Under the pieces are notes generated by a model. It saw only the letters and a program-made list of their open reading frames with translations. It was not told the origin of the DNA and searched no databases. Of a stretch of 64,000 nucleotides of DNA, positions 18,213-26,150 are shown piece after piece (the first letter of the stretch is position 1; every line of letters starts with the position of its first letter). Origin of the DNA: Hymenobacter sp. BT188 (lineage in GTDB: Bacteria; Bacteroidota; Bacteroidia; Cytophagales; Hymenobacteraceae); assembly GCF_014333585.1 (NCBI RefSeq), contig NZ_JACSCW010000001.1, forward strand, positions 434,001-498,000. The letters run 5' to 3'. Made by a program: the position numbers and the translations under genes.

Positions 18213-18249
18213 AAAAAAGCCCCCCAGACTCAGTCTGGGGGGCTTTTTT
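18213..18249. terminator. Bidirectional intrinsic terminator
   Basis: Perfect 18 bp arms, AAAAAAGCCCCCCAGACT and its complement, around a single C. A- and T-tracts flank it, so it serves both the LruC gene (stop 18174, plus) and the gene ending at 18262 on the minus strand. Confidence 0.93.
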
Positions 18250-18261
18250 ATGAGCGATGTT

Positions 18262-20427
18262 CTACAATCGGATGCCAATGCCCGGGCCCAGTAGGAAGAA
18301 GAGCTTACCGCCGTTGAGCAGATAACCGCCGCCCAGATACAGCGGGAAGGTTAGCTTGGCGTCGCTGCGCGTGGGGTAGACGGAGCCCAGAATAACGATG
18401 CCCAGGTTGCGGGCGCTGTTGGCGTCGGGGTTCAAGTTGAAGGCGTTCAAAGCCACGAAGCCAGCACCGACTTTATACGGGCGCAGCTTGTTGATTTTGT
18501 TAGGGTTGTAAAAGCTGAACTGCGCCAGCGTAGCCAGACTGATACCGTTGAACGTACCAACGCCCTGCACGTCGCTGTTCACCTGCTTAGTAAGCAAACC
18601 AGCCGGGAAGCTGACGTCGATATCGAACTTCACGCGGCGCTGGAGCACCAGATCGAGCTTCTGCTGGAAGCCGGGCTCCGAATACTTATCCGTGGCGTGC
18701 TTCACCGTAATCTGGATGCGGGCCCAATCGTCGAGATCATAGGTTTTGCGGGTGCTGAGGTGGGTGTTGAGGCTCAGGTTGCCCACCTGGCACTGCTTAT
18801 CCTGATAAAAAGCCCCCCGGATGGAGTTTTCGCCGGGACAAACCACGATGTTGTCGAGAGTGCGCATTTCGATCAACTCGCCTTTGCTGTTCAGGGTTCG
18901 AATCTCGAAACTTAGGTATTGCTTGCCGTACAACTGAGCGTCGGTATCTATGGCATCGGCGTTGAAGCTGAACACTACGTCCCGAATAGACTTGTCATAG
19001 AGCACGGGCCCGTTGAGGCGAGTGATAGGCCGGGGCGCTTCACCGAAGGTCACGCTCACAAAATCGAGCGGGTGGGGGCGCTGAAACTCCCGCACGTTCA
19101 GCACGTGGCCTGTCGGTTGGCCCGCGTTGAAAATGGTCAGCCGCTTCTTATCAATATTGAGCGGCACCTGCACCCGATACACGACTGCCGTCTCGGAGCG
19201 CACCGACGAATCGGAGGGCACCACCAGCACATCCTCAAAGTGGAAGCGGGCCTTTTGCAACGATTCGCCCTCTAAGCGCACGTCCACGGTTTCGCCGGGA
19301 TTCACGGTTTGATTGCCTGTCCAGTCGCCGCCGCGGTGCCGCACCTGCACGCCCGTAATGCTGGTTTTGGGCGACACGTTAAAGTTGGTGAGGTACTTGG
19401 GCTGGTCGTTTTCCTTGATATAGAGGTAGCTATCGGTTTGGCGGTGCGTGTTGTATACGCGCAGCCAGCACAGCACCCGATCGTTGGAAAGGTAGCTGCG
19501 GGTCACCAACTCGGCAATCAGCGGTCCGCCCTGTTCTTCTTGGTCCTCAATACGATAAGTGCGCTTCAGGTCGAAGCTGCGGCCATTATCCAGAATAATT
19601 TCCACGCCCTGACGGCGCGACGCCTCATTGAGGGTAATTTCCTTTTTATCGACGCTCAGAAACCGCAAACGGCTGGACTTCACCGTGAACTCCTGGCGGA
19701 GCGGGGCCAGGCTGTAGCTAAGGCGGCGGTTGTTCTCGATGAGAAACGGCCGCTCCGTTTGGGGGCGTACCGTGAGCGTGCGGTTGCCCGGCACATTGGG
19801 CAGCACATGCAGGCGCAGCGTGCCATTCTGCTGACTGAGCCGGTAGTCAATGTCTTGGCCACGAGTCCAGTCGGTGCTCACGCGCACGTTTTTGGGGTTG
19901 TTGCTGGTCAGGTCAAATACTTTTTCCTCACCTACATATAGCTCCGTATCATTGGGTCGGAAGGCCAGCGTGGTGCGCGTGACGGGCAACACATTCACCG
20001 ACTGCGTCTGCAAAGTGCCTCCCGTGCTCTCAGGATCTTGGGTGAAAGTGAGCCGGAGGAAGCGTGTGGCGGTCAGGTCGCGGAAACGGATTTTGGCCCG
20101 ATAAAAGGCGTTATCTACAGCCGTGAGCGAGTCGAGTAGCTGGAAGTCGGCGGAGCGCTGGAGGCGAAGTGGGCGCTGGGGGGCAAATTGGGTGGGGTAG
20201 ACCAGCAGCTCGGCCGTTTCGTCGTCCTGGCGATAATAGAAATACAGGTGCGGCTCATTCTCTACCGTTACTACCTGACGGCTAAGGTGGTAGCGAGCCG
20301 TATCGACGTGCAACACCACCTCGCGCAGCAACGGCGCCTGCGCGAAAGCGGCGGAGCCGGTTCCCAAGAAAAGCAACAGTAAAAACGCGGTGCCGACAAT
20401 GCGGCCGAAGTCTGGAAGAATGCGCAC
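18262..20427 (-). CDS. Large secreted or outer-membrane protein of unknown function
   Basis: I do not recognise this 721-residue protein. A clean signal peptide is visible when translation begins at GTG 20427 (hydrophobic GTAFLLLLFLGTG, cleavage near AAFAQA). The rest is beta-rich with no enzyme motif, made of several Ig-like or beta-sandwich stretches (for example VNPGETVDVRLEG and NEASRRQGVEIIL). The last ~150 residues have alternating hydrophobic strands and glycine turns ending LGPGIGIRL, as in a small outer-membrane barrel or membrane-anchoring domain. The open frame extends to ATG 20535, but an exact promoter element at 20507-20500 lies within it, favouring the GTG. The TVP38 gene is upstream on the same strand. 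Confidence 0.7.
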   Translation of the reverse strand: MRILPDFGRIVGTAFLLLLFLGTGSAAFAQAPLLREVVLHVDTARYHLSRQVVTVENEPHLYFYYRQDDETAELLVYPTQFAPQRPLRLQRSADFQLLDSLTAVDNAFYRAKIRFRDLTATRFLRLTFTQDPESTGGTLQTQSVNVLPVTRTTLAFRPNDTELYVGEEKVFDLTSNNPKNVRVSTDWTRGQDIDYRLSQQNGTLRLHVLPNVPGNRTLTVRPQTERPFLIENNRRLSYSLAPLRQEFTVKSSRLRFLSVDKKEITLNEASRRQGVEIILDNGRSFDLKRTYRIEDQEEQGGPLIAELVTRSYLSNDRVLCWLRVYNTHRQTDSYLYIKENDQPKYLTNFNVSPKTSITGVQVRHRGGDWTGNQTVNPGETVDVRLEGESLQKARFHFEDVLVVPSDSSVRSETAVVYRVQVPLNIDKKRLTIFNAGQPTGHVLNVREFQRPHPLDFVSVTFGEAPRPITRLNGPVLYDKSIRDVVFSFNADAIDTDAQLYGKQYLSFEIRTLNSKGELIEMRTLDNIVVCPGENSIRGAFYQDKQCQVGNLSLNTHLSTRKTYDLDDWARIQITVKHATDKYSEPGFQQKLDLVLQRRVKFDIDVSFPAGLLTKQVNSDVQGVGTFNGISLATLAQFSFYNPNKINKLRPYKVGAGFVALNAFNLNPDANSARNLGIVILGSVYPTRSDAKLTFPLYLGGGYLLNGGKLFFLLGPGIGIRL

Positions 20428-20499
20428 GGAGCGGTTCAGGTCAGAGAGTGAGCAGCCAGAAGCCAGAAGCGCGAACCACCCAAGCAGTCCACAACGGGA

Positions 20500-20507
20500 C
20501 AAAGGTA
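20500..20507 (-). promoter_or_regulatory. -7 promoter element of the large secreted protein gene
   Basis: The minus strand 20507-20500 reads TACCTTTG, an exact TAnnTTTG match. A TTTTTTG run ending 25 bp upstream may be the -33 element. Transcription would start near 20492, which decides for the GTG start at 20427 over the ATG at 20535. Confidence 0.55.
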
Positions 20508-20635
20508 GAGGGGTAGAAGCGTCTGGCGAAAGCAAAAAACGGTTTTTTGCCTTTTCCCGTCTGCATCCAATAGGATGAATCAGTTCTGAAAAAGCCCCTA
20601 CAATGACTGTGCTATTTTACCCTCGAAGCGTTGTT

Positions 20636-21337
20636 TTAGGCTTTTTGTCGGCGCTTATCCCACCACACATAGCCAGCAAAGAGCACCAGACTCACGCCCG
20701 ATACCCACAGTAGCCCGCTTTTGAGGCGACCATTCTCTTCACCCAAGTACGCCAGCAGCGCGATGAGCGGTAAAATGCCCCCCGCCGTGGCAATCAGAAA
20801 CTTGAGGTAGCCCATGCGTGCCAAGCCAGCCACGAAACTGACCGCGTCGTTGGAGATGATAGGGGAGATGCGGGCAATAACCACGGCCCATACACCATAG
20901 CGCTGTACCTGATCTACTACTTTCTTTTCATTCTTCTCGCCTAATAAGCGCCCCACAAACCCTTCTCCCAGCAGGTAGCCCAGCCCATACCCCACCGACG
21001 AGGCTACCACTATCCCTACAAAGGCCCACAACGAACCCCACCACGGCCCATACGCCAGAATAGCTACCAGAATCAGCAGCACCACATTAATTACGACCAA
21101 AAACATCTGGATAATAAAGGCCAATACCAGCCAAATTGGTCCCCAGGGCCCAAATTGCTGCACCCACTCAGCAATGCGTGGTCGATCTCCGCTGGTGAGA
21201 ATATCAAAGGCTTCACGCACGGCGCTTTGAAAAGCCGGCCACAAAAAATAACAACCCACTAATAAAACGATTACCCCCGCCGATATATATAAGGGCACAT
21301 GATTGGGTGCGGGTTGAGTGGAAGCGTTGTCTTTCAA
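20636..21337 (-). CDS. TVP38/TMEM64 (DedA/VTT) family inner-membrane protein
   Basis: A 233-residue polytopic membrane protein with the VTT/SNARE-associated core: a first helix (VPLYISAGVIVLLVG), re-entrant and transmembrane stretches around IWLVLAFIIQMFLVVINV, SSVGYGLGYLLGEGF, then ARISPIISNDAVSFVAGLA, which carries the family's R-x-x-P motif, and a C-terminal helix followed by basic residues. DedA relatives are linked to lipid-carrier recycling and membrane homeostasis. Its exact role here is unknown. The start is a TTG at 21337, a few bases after a small upstream frame; a downstream GTG is possible. Confidence 0.85.
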   Translation of the reverse strand: MKDNASTQPAPNHVPLYISAGVIVLLVGCYFLWPAFQSAVREAFDILTSGDRPRIAEWVQQFGPWGPIWLVLAFIIQMFLVVINVVLLILVAILAYGPWWGSLWAFVGIVVASSVGYGLGYLLGEGFVGRLLGEKNEKKVVDQVQRYGVWAVVIARISPIISNDAVSFVAGLARMGYLKFLIATAGGILPLIALLAYLGEENGRLKSGLLWVSGVSLVLFAGYVWWDKRRQKA

Positions 21338-21341
21338 GGCT

Positions 21342-21554
21342 TTAGAGCATTTTAGGAGGTGATGAAAATGGCCCGCTGAAGATTTGTCGCAGGACGCTTA
21401 GCACGGTGAAAAATAGATTTTCGGGTGGGTTCAGCATAGCGTAGCTGCCATTACGCAGAACTGCCTGTACGCGGTTGGCGGCAACCTGAGCGGCGCCAAT
21501 AAGGTACACTACTGCTGAGTGGCGTCTAATATGCCCTTGAGCCGCTTTCATCAC
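21342..21554 (-). CDS. Possible small protein upstream of the TVP38 gene
   Basis: A 70-residue open frame, GTG start, ending 4 bp before the TVP38 start, so translational coupling is possible. It has no recognised domain; the C-terminal part contains NLFFTVLSVLRQIF, weakly hydrophobic. It fills the gap between the TVP38 gene and the divergent GH15 gene, leaving only 14 bp before the GH15 ATG, so it may instead be leader sequence. Confidence 0.25.
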   Translation of the reverse strand: MMKAAQGHIRRHSAVVYLIGAAQVAANRVQAVLRNGSYAMLNPPENLFFTVLSVLRQIFSGPFSSPPKML

Positions 21555-21568
21555 CTATTCCCCTTTCC

Positions 21569-23353
21569 ATGACGACAAAGCACACCTACGATATGGGCGT
21601 GATTGGCAACTGTGCCTTTCTGGCCTTGGTAAAACAAGACACTTCTATTTCCTGGCTTTGCTGGCCCCGCTTTGATAGCAGTTTTGTGTTTGGTAGCCTG
21701 CTCGATACGCGCAAGGGCGGCGAGCTCAGCATCAAGCCGTCCACCGAAGCGTTTACCTCGCACCAGTTCTACCAGGAAAATACCAACGTACTCTGCACCG
21801 AAATTGAGAACGAGGACGGGCGCTATCGGGTCACGGATTTTGCCCCCCGCTTCCCCCAGTACGACCGCTACTACAAGCCCCTGATGCTGATTCGGAAGAT
21901 CGAGCCGCTGTCGGGTACGCCGCGCGTGAAGGTGGTTTGCTCGCCGGTCGGTAACTACGGTGAGCTGCCCTTGAGTCGTCGGCGCAGCTCCAACCATATC
22001 GCCTTTCTGGGCTTGGAGGAGGAAATTCGTCTTACCACTAACATTCCTCTGACCTACATTCTAGATGAGGAATTTTTTGTGCTCAACGAGCCTAAATACT
22101 TGGTGCTCACGTATGGAGCGCCCTTGGAAGCGCCGTTGGAAAGCACGGCTGAGCGGTTTTTGCGCAGCACGGTGCAGTACTGGCAGAAATGGGTGAAAAG
22201 TACCAGCATCAGCAGCTTCTATCAGGAGGCCGTTATTCGGTCGGCGCTGGCGCTCAAAATTCACCAGTACGAGGACACGGGGGCCATTATTGCGGCCAGC
22301 ACCACCAGCTTGCCTGAGGCACCCGGCAGCACCCGTAACTGGGACTACCGCTTCTGCTGGATGCGCGATACCTACTACATCCTCACGGCCTTCAACAACA
22401 TTGGTCACTTTGAGGAGATGGAGCAGTATTTCCACTACATCGCCAACATTTCCACGAAGGTTAAAGAAAAGTATCAGCCGCTGTACAGCATCAGCGGCGG
22501 CACTGAACTGATTGAGCGTGAGCTGGATCTGGAAGGATACCTCGGCAATAAGCCCGTACGCATTGGCAACGACGCCTACACCCACATTCAAAATGACGTG
22601 TATGGGCAGGTGCTAGTGGCCTTGCTGCCGCTCTACGTCGACCGCCGCTTCCTCGATAGCGAACGTACTGATTCGCAGAAGTTGGTCTACGATGCTCTGC
22701 ACATGATCGACAAAACCATGAATATGCCCGACGCTGGTTTGTGGGAATTCAGAACGTTGGCGCAGTATCACAGCTATACCTACTTGTTTCATTGGGCCGG
22801 AGCCCACGCCGCGCGTCACGTAGCTCGCCGCCTCCGGAATCCCGAAATGGAAGCCTTAGCCACTCGCCTCATAGAGGAAGCCAGCCAGAAAATCGAGGAG
22901 TGCTTTGATGCCAAGCGCGGCGTGTACACCAACGCCATCGGTTCGCCCCACCTCGACGCCAGCACCATGCAGCTCATCATGATGGGCTACCTCGACCCAG
23001 CATCGGAGGTAGCCAAAATCCACCTTGTAGAGCTGGAAAAAGAGCTGAAGACGCCCGAAGGTCTGTTCTACCGCTACCGCCACGCCGACGACTTCGGTAC
23101 GCCTGAAACCACCTTCCTCATCTGCTCTTTCTGGTATGTAGAGGCGTTAGCCTGCGTAGGGCGCGTAGAGGACGCCATTCGCGAGTTCGAGTCACTGCTG
23201 ACGTACACCAATCATCTGGGCTTGCTCTCGGAAGATGTGGACGCACGCACCGGCTCGCAATGGGGCAATTTCCCGCAGGCGTACAGCCATGTAGGCTTGG
23301 TAAATGCGGCCTATCGCATTGCCAAGAAGCTGGACCAGCCGAACTTTGTGTAG
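21569..23353 (+). CDS. GH15 glucoamylase/trehalase-like glycoside hydrolase
   Basis: A 594-residue cytoplasmic enzyme (no signal peptide) of glycoside hydrolase family 15, which inverts alpha-glucosidic bonds in starch-like glucans or trehalose. The N-terminal beta domain (about 1-200, opening YDMGVIGNCAFLALV) is of the trehalase-associated type. The (alpha/alpha)6 barrel follows, with the hallmark RNWDYRFCWMRD, a likely catalytic Glu in GLWEFR, and the second active-site segment SEDVDARTGSQWGNFPQAYSH. It is convergent with the trehalose-6-phosphate synthase/phosphatase gene, so trehalose turnover is the likely role, but glucoamylase activity cannot be excluded. Confidence 0.9.
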   Translation: MTTKHTYDMGVIGNCAFLALVKQDTSISWLCWPRFDSSFVFGSLLDTRKGGELSIKPSTEAFTSHQFYQENTNVLCTEIENEDGRYRVTDFAPRFPQYDRYYKPLMLIRKIEPLSGTPRVKVVCSPVGNYGELPLSRRRSSNHIAFLGLEEEIRLTTNIPLTYILDEEFFVLNEPKYLVLTYGAPLEAPLESTAERFLRSTVQYWQKWVKSTSISSFYQEAVIRSALALKIHQYEDTGAIIAASTTSLPEAPGSTRNWDYRFCWMRDTYYILTAFNNIGHFEEMEQYFHYIANISTKVKEKYQPLYSISGGTELIERELDLEGYLGNKPVRIGNDAYTHIQNDVYGQVLVALLPLYVDRRFLDSERTDSQKLVYDALHMIDKTMNMPDAGLWEFRTLAQYHSYTYLFHWAGAHAARHVARRLRNPEMEALATRLIEEASQKIEECFDAKRGVYTNAIGSPHLDASTMQLIMMGYLDPASEVAKIHLVELEKELKTPEGLFYRYRHADDFGTPETTFLICSFWYVEALACVGRVEDAIREFESLLTYTNHLGLLSEDVDARTGSQWGNFPQAYSHVGLVNAAYRIAKKLDQPNFV

Positions 23354-23368
23354 GGGCTCAACGATTGG

Positions 23369-23415
23369 CCTCACCCCCCGGCCCCCTCTCCCGCGGAGAG
23401 GGGGAGCCTGACGCT
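23369..23415 (+). repeat. CCTCACCCCC repeat, pair A left arm
   Basis: 47 bp sequence starting CCTCACCCCCCGGCCCCCTC and ending GAGCCTGACGCT. It is the inverted partner of 23584-23630 with one mismatch. The pair encloses the terminator at 23478. A related pair lies at 35641-35774. Confidence 0.85.
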
Positions 23416-23477
23416 AGTCGTTCTACGCGTCGGCTGTCGCCTCCGCAACCGCTGCCATGTTCCGCTTTTTAAACAGT

Positions 23478-23514
23478 AAAAAAGCCCCCCAGAAAATATC
23501 TGGGGGGCTTTTTT
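23478..23514. terminator. Bidirectional intrinsic terminator between GH15 and otsAB
   Basis: 16 bp arms AAAAAAGCCCCCCAGA and TCTGGGGGGCTTTTTT with a 5 nt loop. It serves the two convergent genes ending at 23353 and 23645. Confidence 0.93.
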
Positions 23515-23583
23515 GATGCTGAACTTAGACGATAGAACTGGTAGCAGTACTTGAGGCGCGAGCCGAAAGTGCTGCGTAGGCCG

Positions 23584-23630
23584 AGCGTCAGGCTCCTCCT
23601 CTCCGCGGGAGAGGGGGCCGGGGGGTGAGG
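23584..23630 (-). repeat. CCTCACCCCC repeat, pair A right arm
   Basis: Inverted copy of 23369-23415, reading AGCGTCAGGCTCC to GGGGGGTGAGG, with one mismatch. It ends 14 bp before the otsAB stop codon. Alone it also contains a smaller palindrome centred on CCGCGG. Confidence 0.85.
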
Positions 23631-23644
23631 CTCCGTTGAACAAC

Positions 23645-25822
23645 CTACGCTTCCACCAAAGCCCGCAATACGCGCCGCACATCGTGGTGAGTATCGAGGT
23701 GAAAGCGCGCCAGGGAGCGGTGGGTGCTGCCAACTTTCACGGTGTAGGCGTGGGAGGGCATCGCGCCGAAGGTGTCCTCATCGGTACGGTCGTCGCCGAT
23801 GGCAATGATAAAGTCGGCGGGGTAGAAGCTGAGCCAGCGCGCGGCACCGGCGCCTTTGTTTACGCCGGCGCTTTTTACTTCCACCACCTTATTGCCCTCC
23901 ATCACTTGCAAATCGCTGTTGGAGGCCAGAAAGTGCAGATGGCTGGTCAGCTCGCGCGCTCTTACTTCGCCAAGCTCTATGTCGGCGCGGCGGTAGTGCC
24001 ACACCAGCGAGTATTCTTTTTCCTCCACAAAGGAGCCCGCCGTGCGGCTTACATGCAGATCGAGAATGGGCCTGATTTCGTGCATCCAGTCGTTGGTAAG
24101 CGGCCGCAGCATGGTCCATTCTTCGCCCAATGCCCGCAGCCACACGCCGTGTTCCACAATAAAGTCGAGGGGTAAATGGCCAAGCCATTTCTCCAAGGTA
24201 GCCCGGTCGCGCCCACTCACAATTATCACGCGGTTGCGCTTGTCGGCGCTCAGGTCGGCTAGCAGCGTGAGCAACTCCTGATCGGGGCCGGCAAGTTGAG
24301 GGTTGGAGTTAAATCCGGCTAGCGTGCCATCATAATCCAGGAATAAAAGCCGCTGGGGGGCATTTTTGTATTCGCTGGTCATGCGTTGCAGCTCATCTGC
24401 ATTCAGAGTTGTAGTGGCCAAGGTTTCTTGCTTTAACTTGCTGTAGGTGAGTCGATTCATAAATAAATCCACCCAGTGGTGAATGTTGTACTTCTTTACC
24501 AAAGCCTGCATAGCGCCCATGCGCTGCCGCTGTTCGTCCTCGGGCATTATTAGCGCCTCGTGCATAGCCTCGGCCAGCTGGTTGGTATCCGTGGGGTTGA
24601 TGATGATGGCATCCGACAGTTCCCGGGCAGCCCCGGCCCGCTCACTCAGAATAAGAACCCCAGGGTTGTCAATCTTACTGGCGATGAATTCTTTAGCTAC
24701 CAAATTCATGCCGTCCCGCATTGGCGTAACCAGTGCCACTTCGGCCATTCGATACAAAGCTGCCAGTTCCTCAATCGGAAAGGAGCGGTAGAAATACTGA
24801 ATTGGGTTCCAAGAAATAGTGCGGTACATGCTGTTGATACGGCCGACCAGCTCGTCGATTTCCTCTTTCAACTCCTTATACTGCTCCACTTGGTCGCGGG
24901 AGGGCACCACCACCATCAGCAGGGTAGCCCGCTCGCGCCACTCGGGGTAAGTTTGCAGCAACAGTTCATAGGCTCGCAGGCGCTGGGCTATGCCTTTGGT
25001 ATAGTCGAGACGGTCGATAGACAGGATTATCCGCTCGTTGCGCAGGGCGTCGCGGTACGTTTGCTCGTGCGCGCGGGCCTGCTCCGACTGTGCTACTTCT
25101 GCGTATTTGGCTTGGTCGATACCCATTGGAAAAGCGTCAACTAGCACGCTGCGCGTGTTCACTTCCACCAGTCCATTCTGGCTCTGATACCCAAGCAGCT
25201 GCGACACGGAGCTCAGAAAATGACGCATGTAGCCGTAAGTGTGGAAGCCAATCAAATCGGCCCCCAGCATGCCTTCCAGCAATTGGCGGCGCCAGGGCAG
25301 CACCCGAATCAACTCGTAGGAAGGGAACGGAATGTGCAAGAAGAAGCCAATGCTGCTTTTCGGCCGTGCGGCGCGCAGCATTTGGGGCAACAGTAGCAAC
25401 TGATAATCGTGCACCCAAATGGTATCATCGGGGCCAGCCAGTTCCAGCACGGCGCGGCAGAATTTTTCATTCACGGCCACGTAAGCATCCCAGTGCGACT
25501 GGTCGTAGATGGCGTACTGAGCAAAATAATGGAAGGTTGGCCAGAGCGTTTCGTTGCTGAAGCCTTCGTAAAAATCACGGATTTCACTTTCGGTCAGAAA
25601 TACGGGTCGCATGCTGTCAGCGCGGAGCTTTTCGCGCACTTCCTGTTCTTCCTCTTCATCTACCGAAATACCAGGCCAGCCCACCCAAACGTTATTATCA
25701 GCCCGATAAATGGAGCCCAAGCCGGTGGCTAAGCCCCCTTCGCTGGGGGAAAAAGAAAGGCCCTCTTCACTGCGTTGTACTTTGGTTGGTAGGCGATTAG
25801 AAACGATAATCGTACGGGACAT
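23645..25822 (-). CDS. otsAB: Bifunctional trehalose-6-phosphate synthase/phosphatase
   Basis: A 725-residue fusion making trehalose from UDP-glucose and glucose-6-phosphate. The N-terminal two-thirds is a GT20 synthase (VSNRLPTKV, GGLATGLGS, VGWPG, WVHDYQLLLLPQMLR, HIPFPSYELIRVLPWR, FPMGID, DRLDYTKGI, TPMRDGMNLVAKEF). From about residue 490 follows a HAD-type phosphatase with the nucleophile motif FLDYDGTLAGF and late GDDRTDEDTF. This order (OtsA then OtsB in one chain) is common in Bacteroidota. It is convergent with a GH15 enzyme that may degrade the product. Trehalose is usually a stress protectant, so the pair may balance its level. Confidence 0.96.
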   Translation of the reverse strand: MSRTIIVSNRLPTKVQRSEEGLSFSPSEGGLATGLGSIYRADNNVWVGWPGISVDEEEEQEVREKLRADSMRPVFLTESEIRDFYEGFSNETLWPTFHYFAQYAIYDQSHWDAYVAVNEKFCRAVLELAGPDDTIWVHDYQLLLLPQMLRAARPKSSIGFFLHIPFPSYELIRVLPWRRQLLEGMLGADLIGFHTYGYMRHFLSSVSQLLGYQSQNGLVEVNTRSVLVDAFPMGIDQAKYAEVAQSEQARAHEQTYRDALRNERIILSIDRLDYTKGIAQRLRAYELLLQTYPEWRERATLLMVVVPSRDQVEQYKELKEEIDELVGRINSMYRTISWNPIQYFYRSFPIEELAALYRMAEVALVTPMRDGMNLVAKEFIASKIDNPGVLILSERAGAARELSDAIIINPTDTNQLAEAMHEALIMPEDEQRQRMGAMQALVKKYNIHHWVDLFMNRLTYSKLKQETLATTTLNADELQRMTSEYKNAPQRLLFLDYDGTLAGFNSNPQLAGPDQELLTLLADLSADKRNRVIIVSGRDRATLEKWLGHLPLDFIVEHGVWLRALGEEWTMLRPLTNDWMHEIRPILDLHVSRTAGSFVEEKEYSLVWHYRRADIELGEVRARELTSHLHFLASNSDLQVMEGNKVVEVKSAGVNKGAGAARWLSFYPADFIIAIGDDRTDEDTFGAMPSHAYTVKVGSTHRSLARFHLDTHHDVRRVLRALVEA

Positions 25823-26150
25823 AGGGTATTAACTTCGTACACAAATAGCTATTCTTACGGTAAAAAGCACCGTTTCGGCGAAAGTGTTCGTGATCAAAAC
25901 GTGAAGCAACGAGCCCAAACCGGGGCGGTAACCAGCGAGAATGCCAAAAAAGCCCCCCAGTCGGCATCTGGCGACGGGCAGGCGGAAAGAGAGTTGCTAT
26001 CAGTGATTCTCCTGCTAAAAAGGTGCATCCCTGTGTGCGGATAGAGGAGAAGCCAGCTAGATAAGGCGCCGCGCCAGCTGAACTGTACACATTCTTTCCT
26101 CAGGTATCTGCATCTTTGATTACTCCATACCACCCAGCCCACCCGTCAGG
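25823..26150. other. Divergent region between otsAB and the HTCS gene
   Basis: No gene seen. On the minus strand CCAGATGCCGACTGG followed by GGGGCTTTTTT (about 25970-25944) resembles a terminator whose left C-run has been lost; it lies about 120 bp upstream of the otsAB start. On the plus strand CATCTTTG at 26111-26118 is one base off the -7 consensus and well placed for the HTCS ATG at 26151. Confidence 0.4.
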
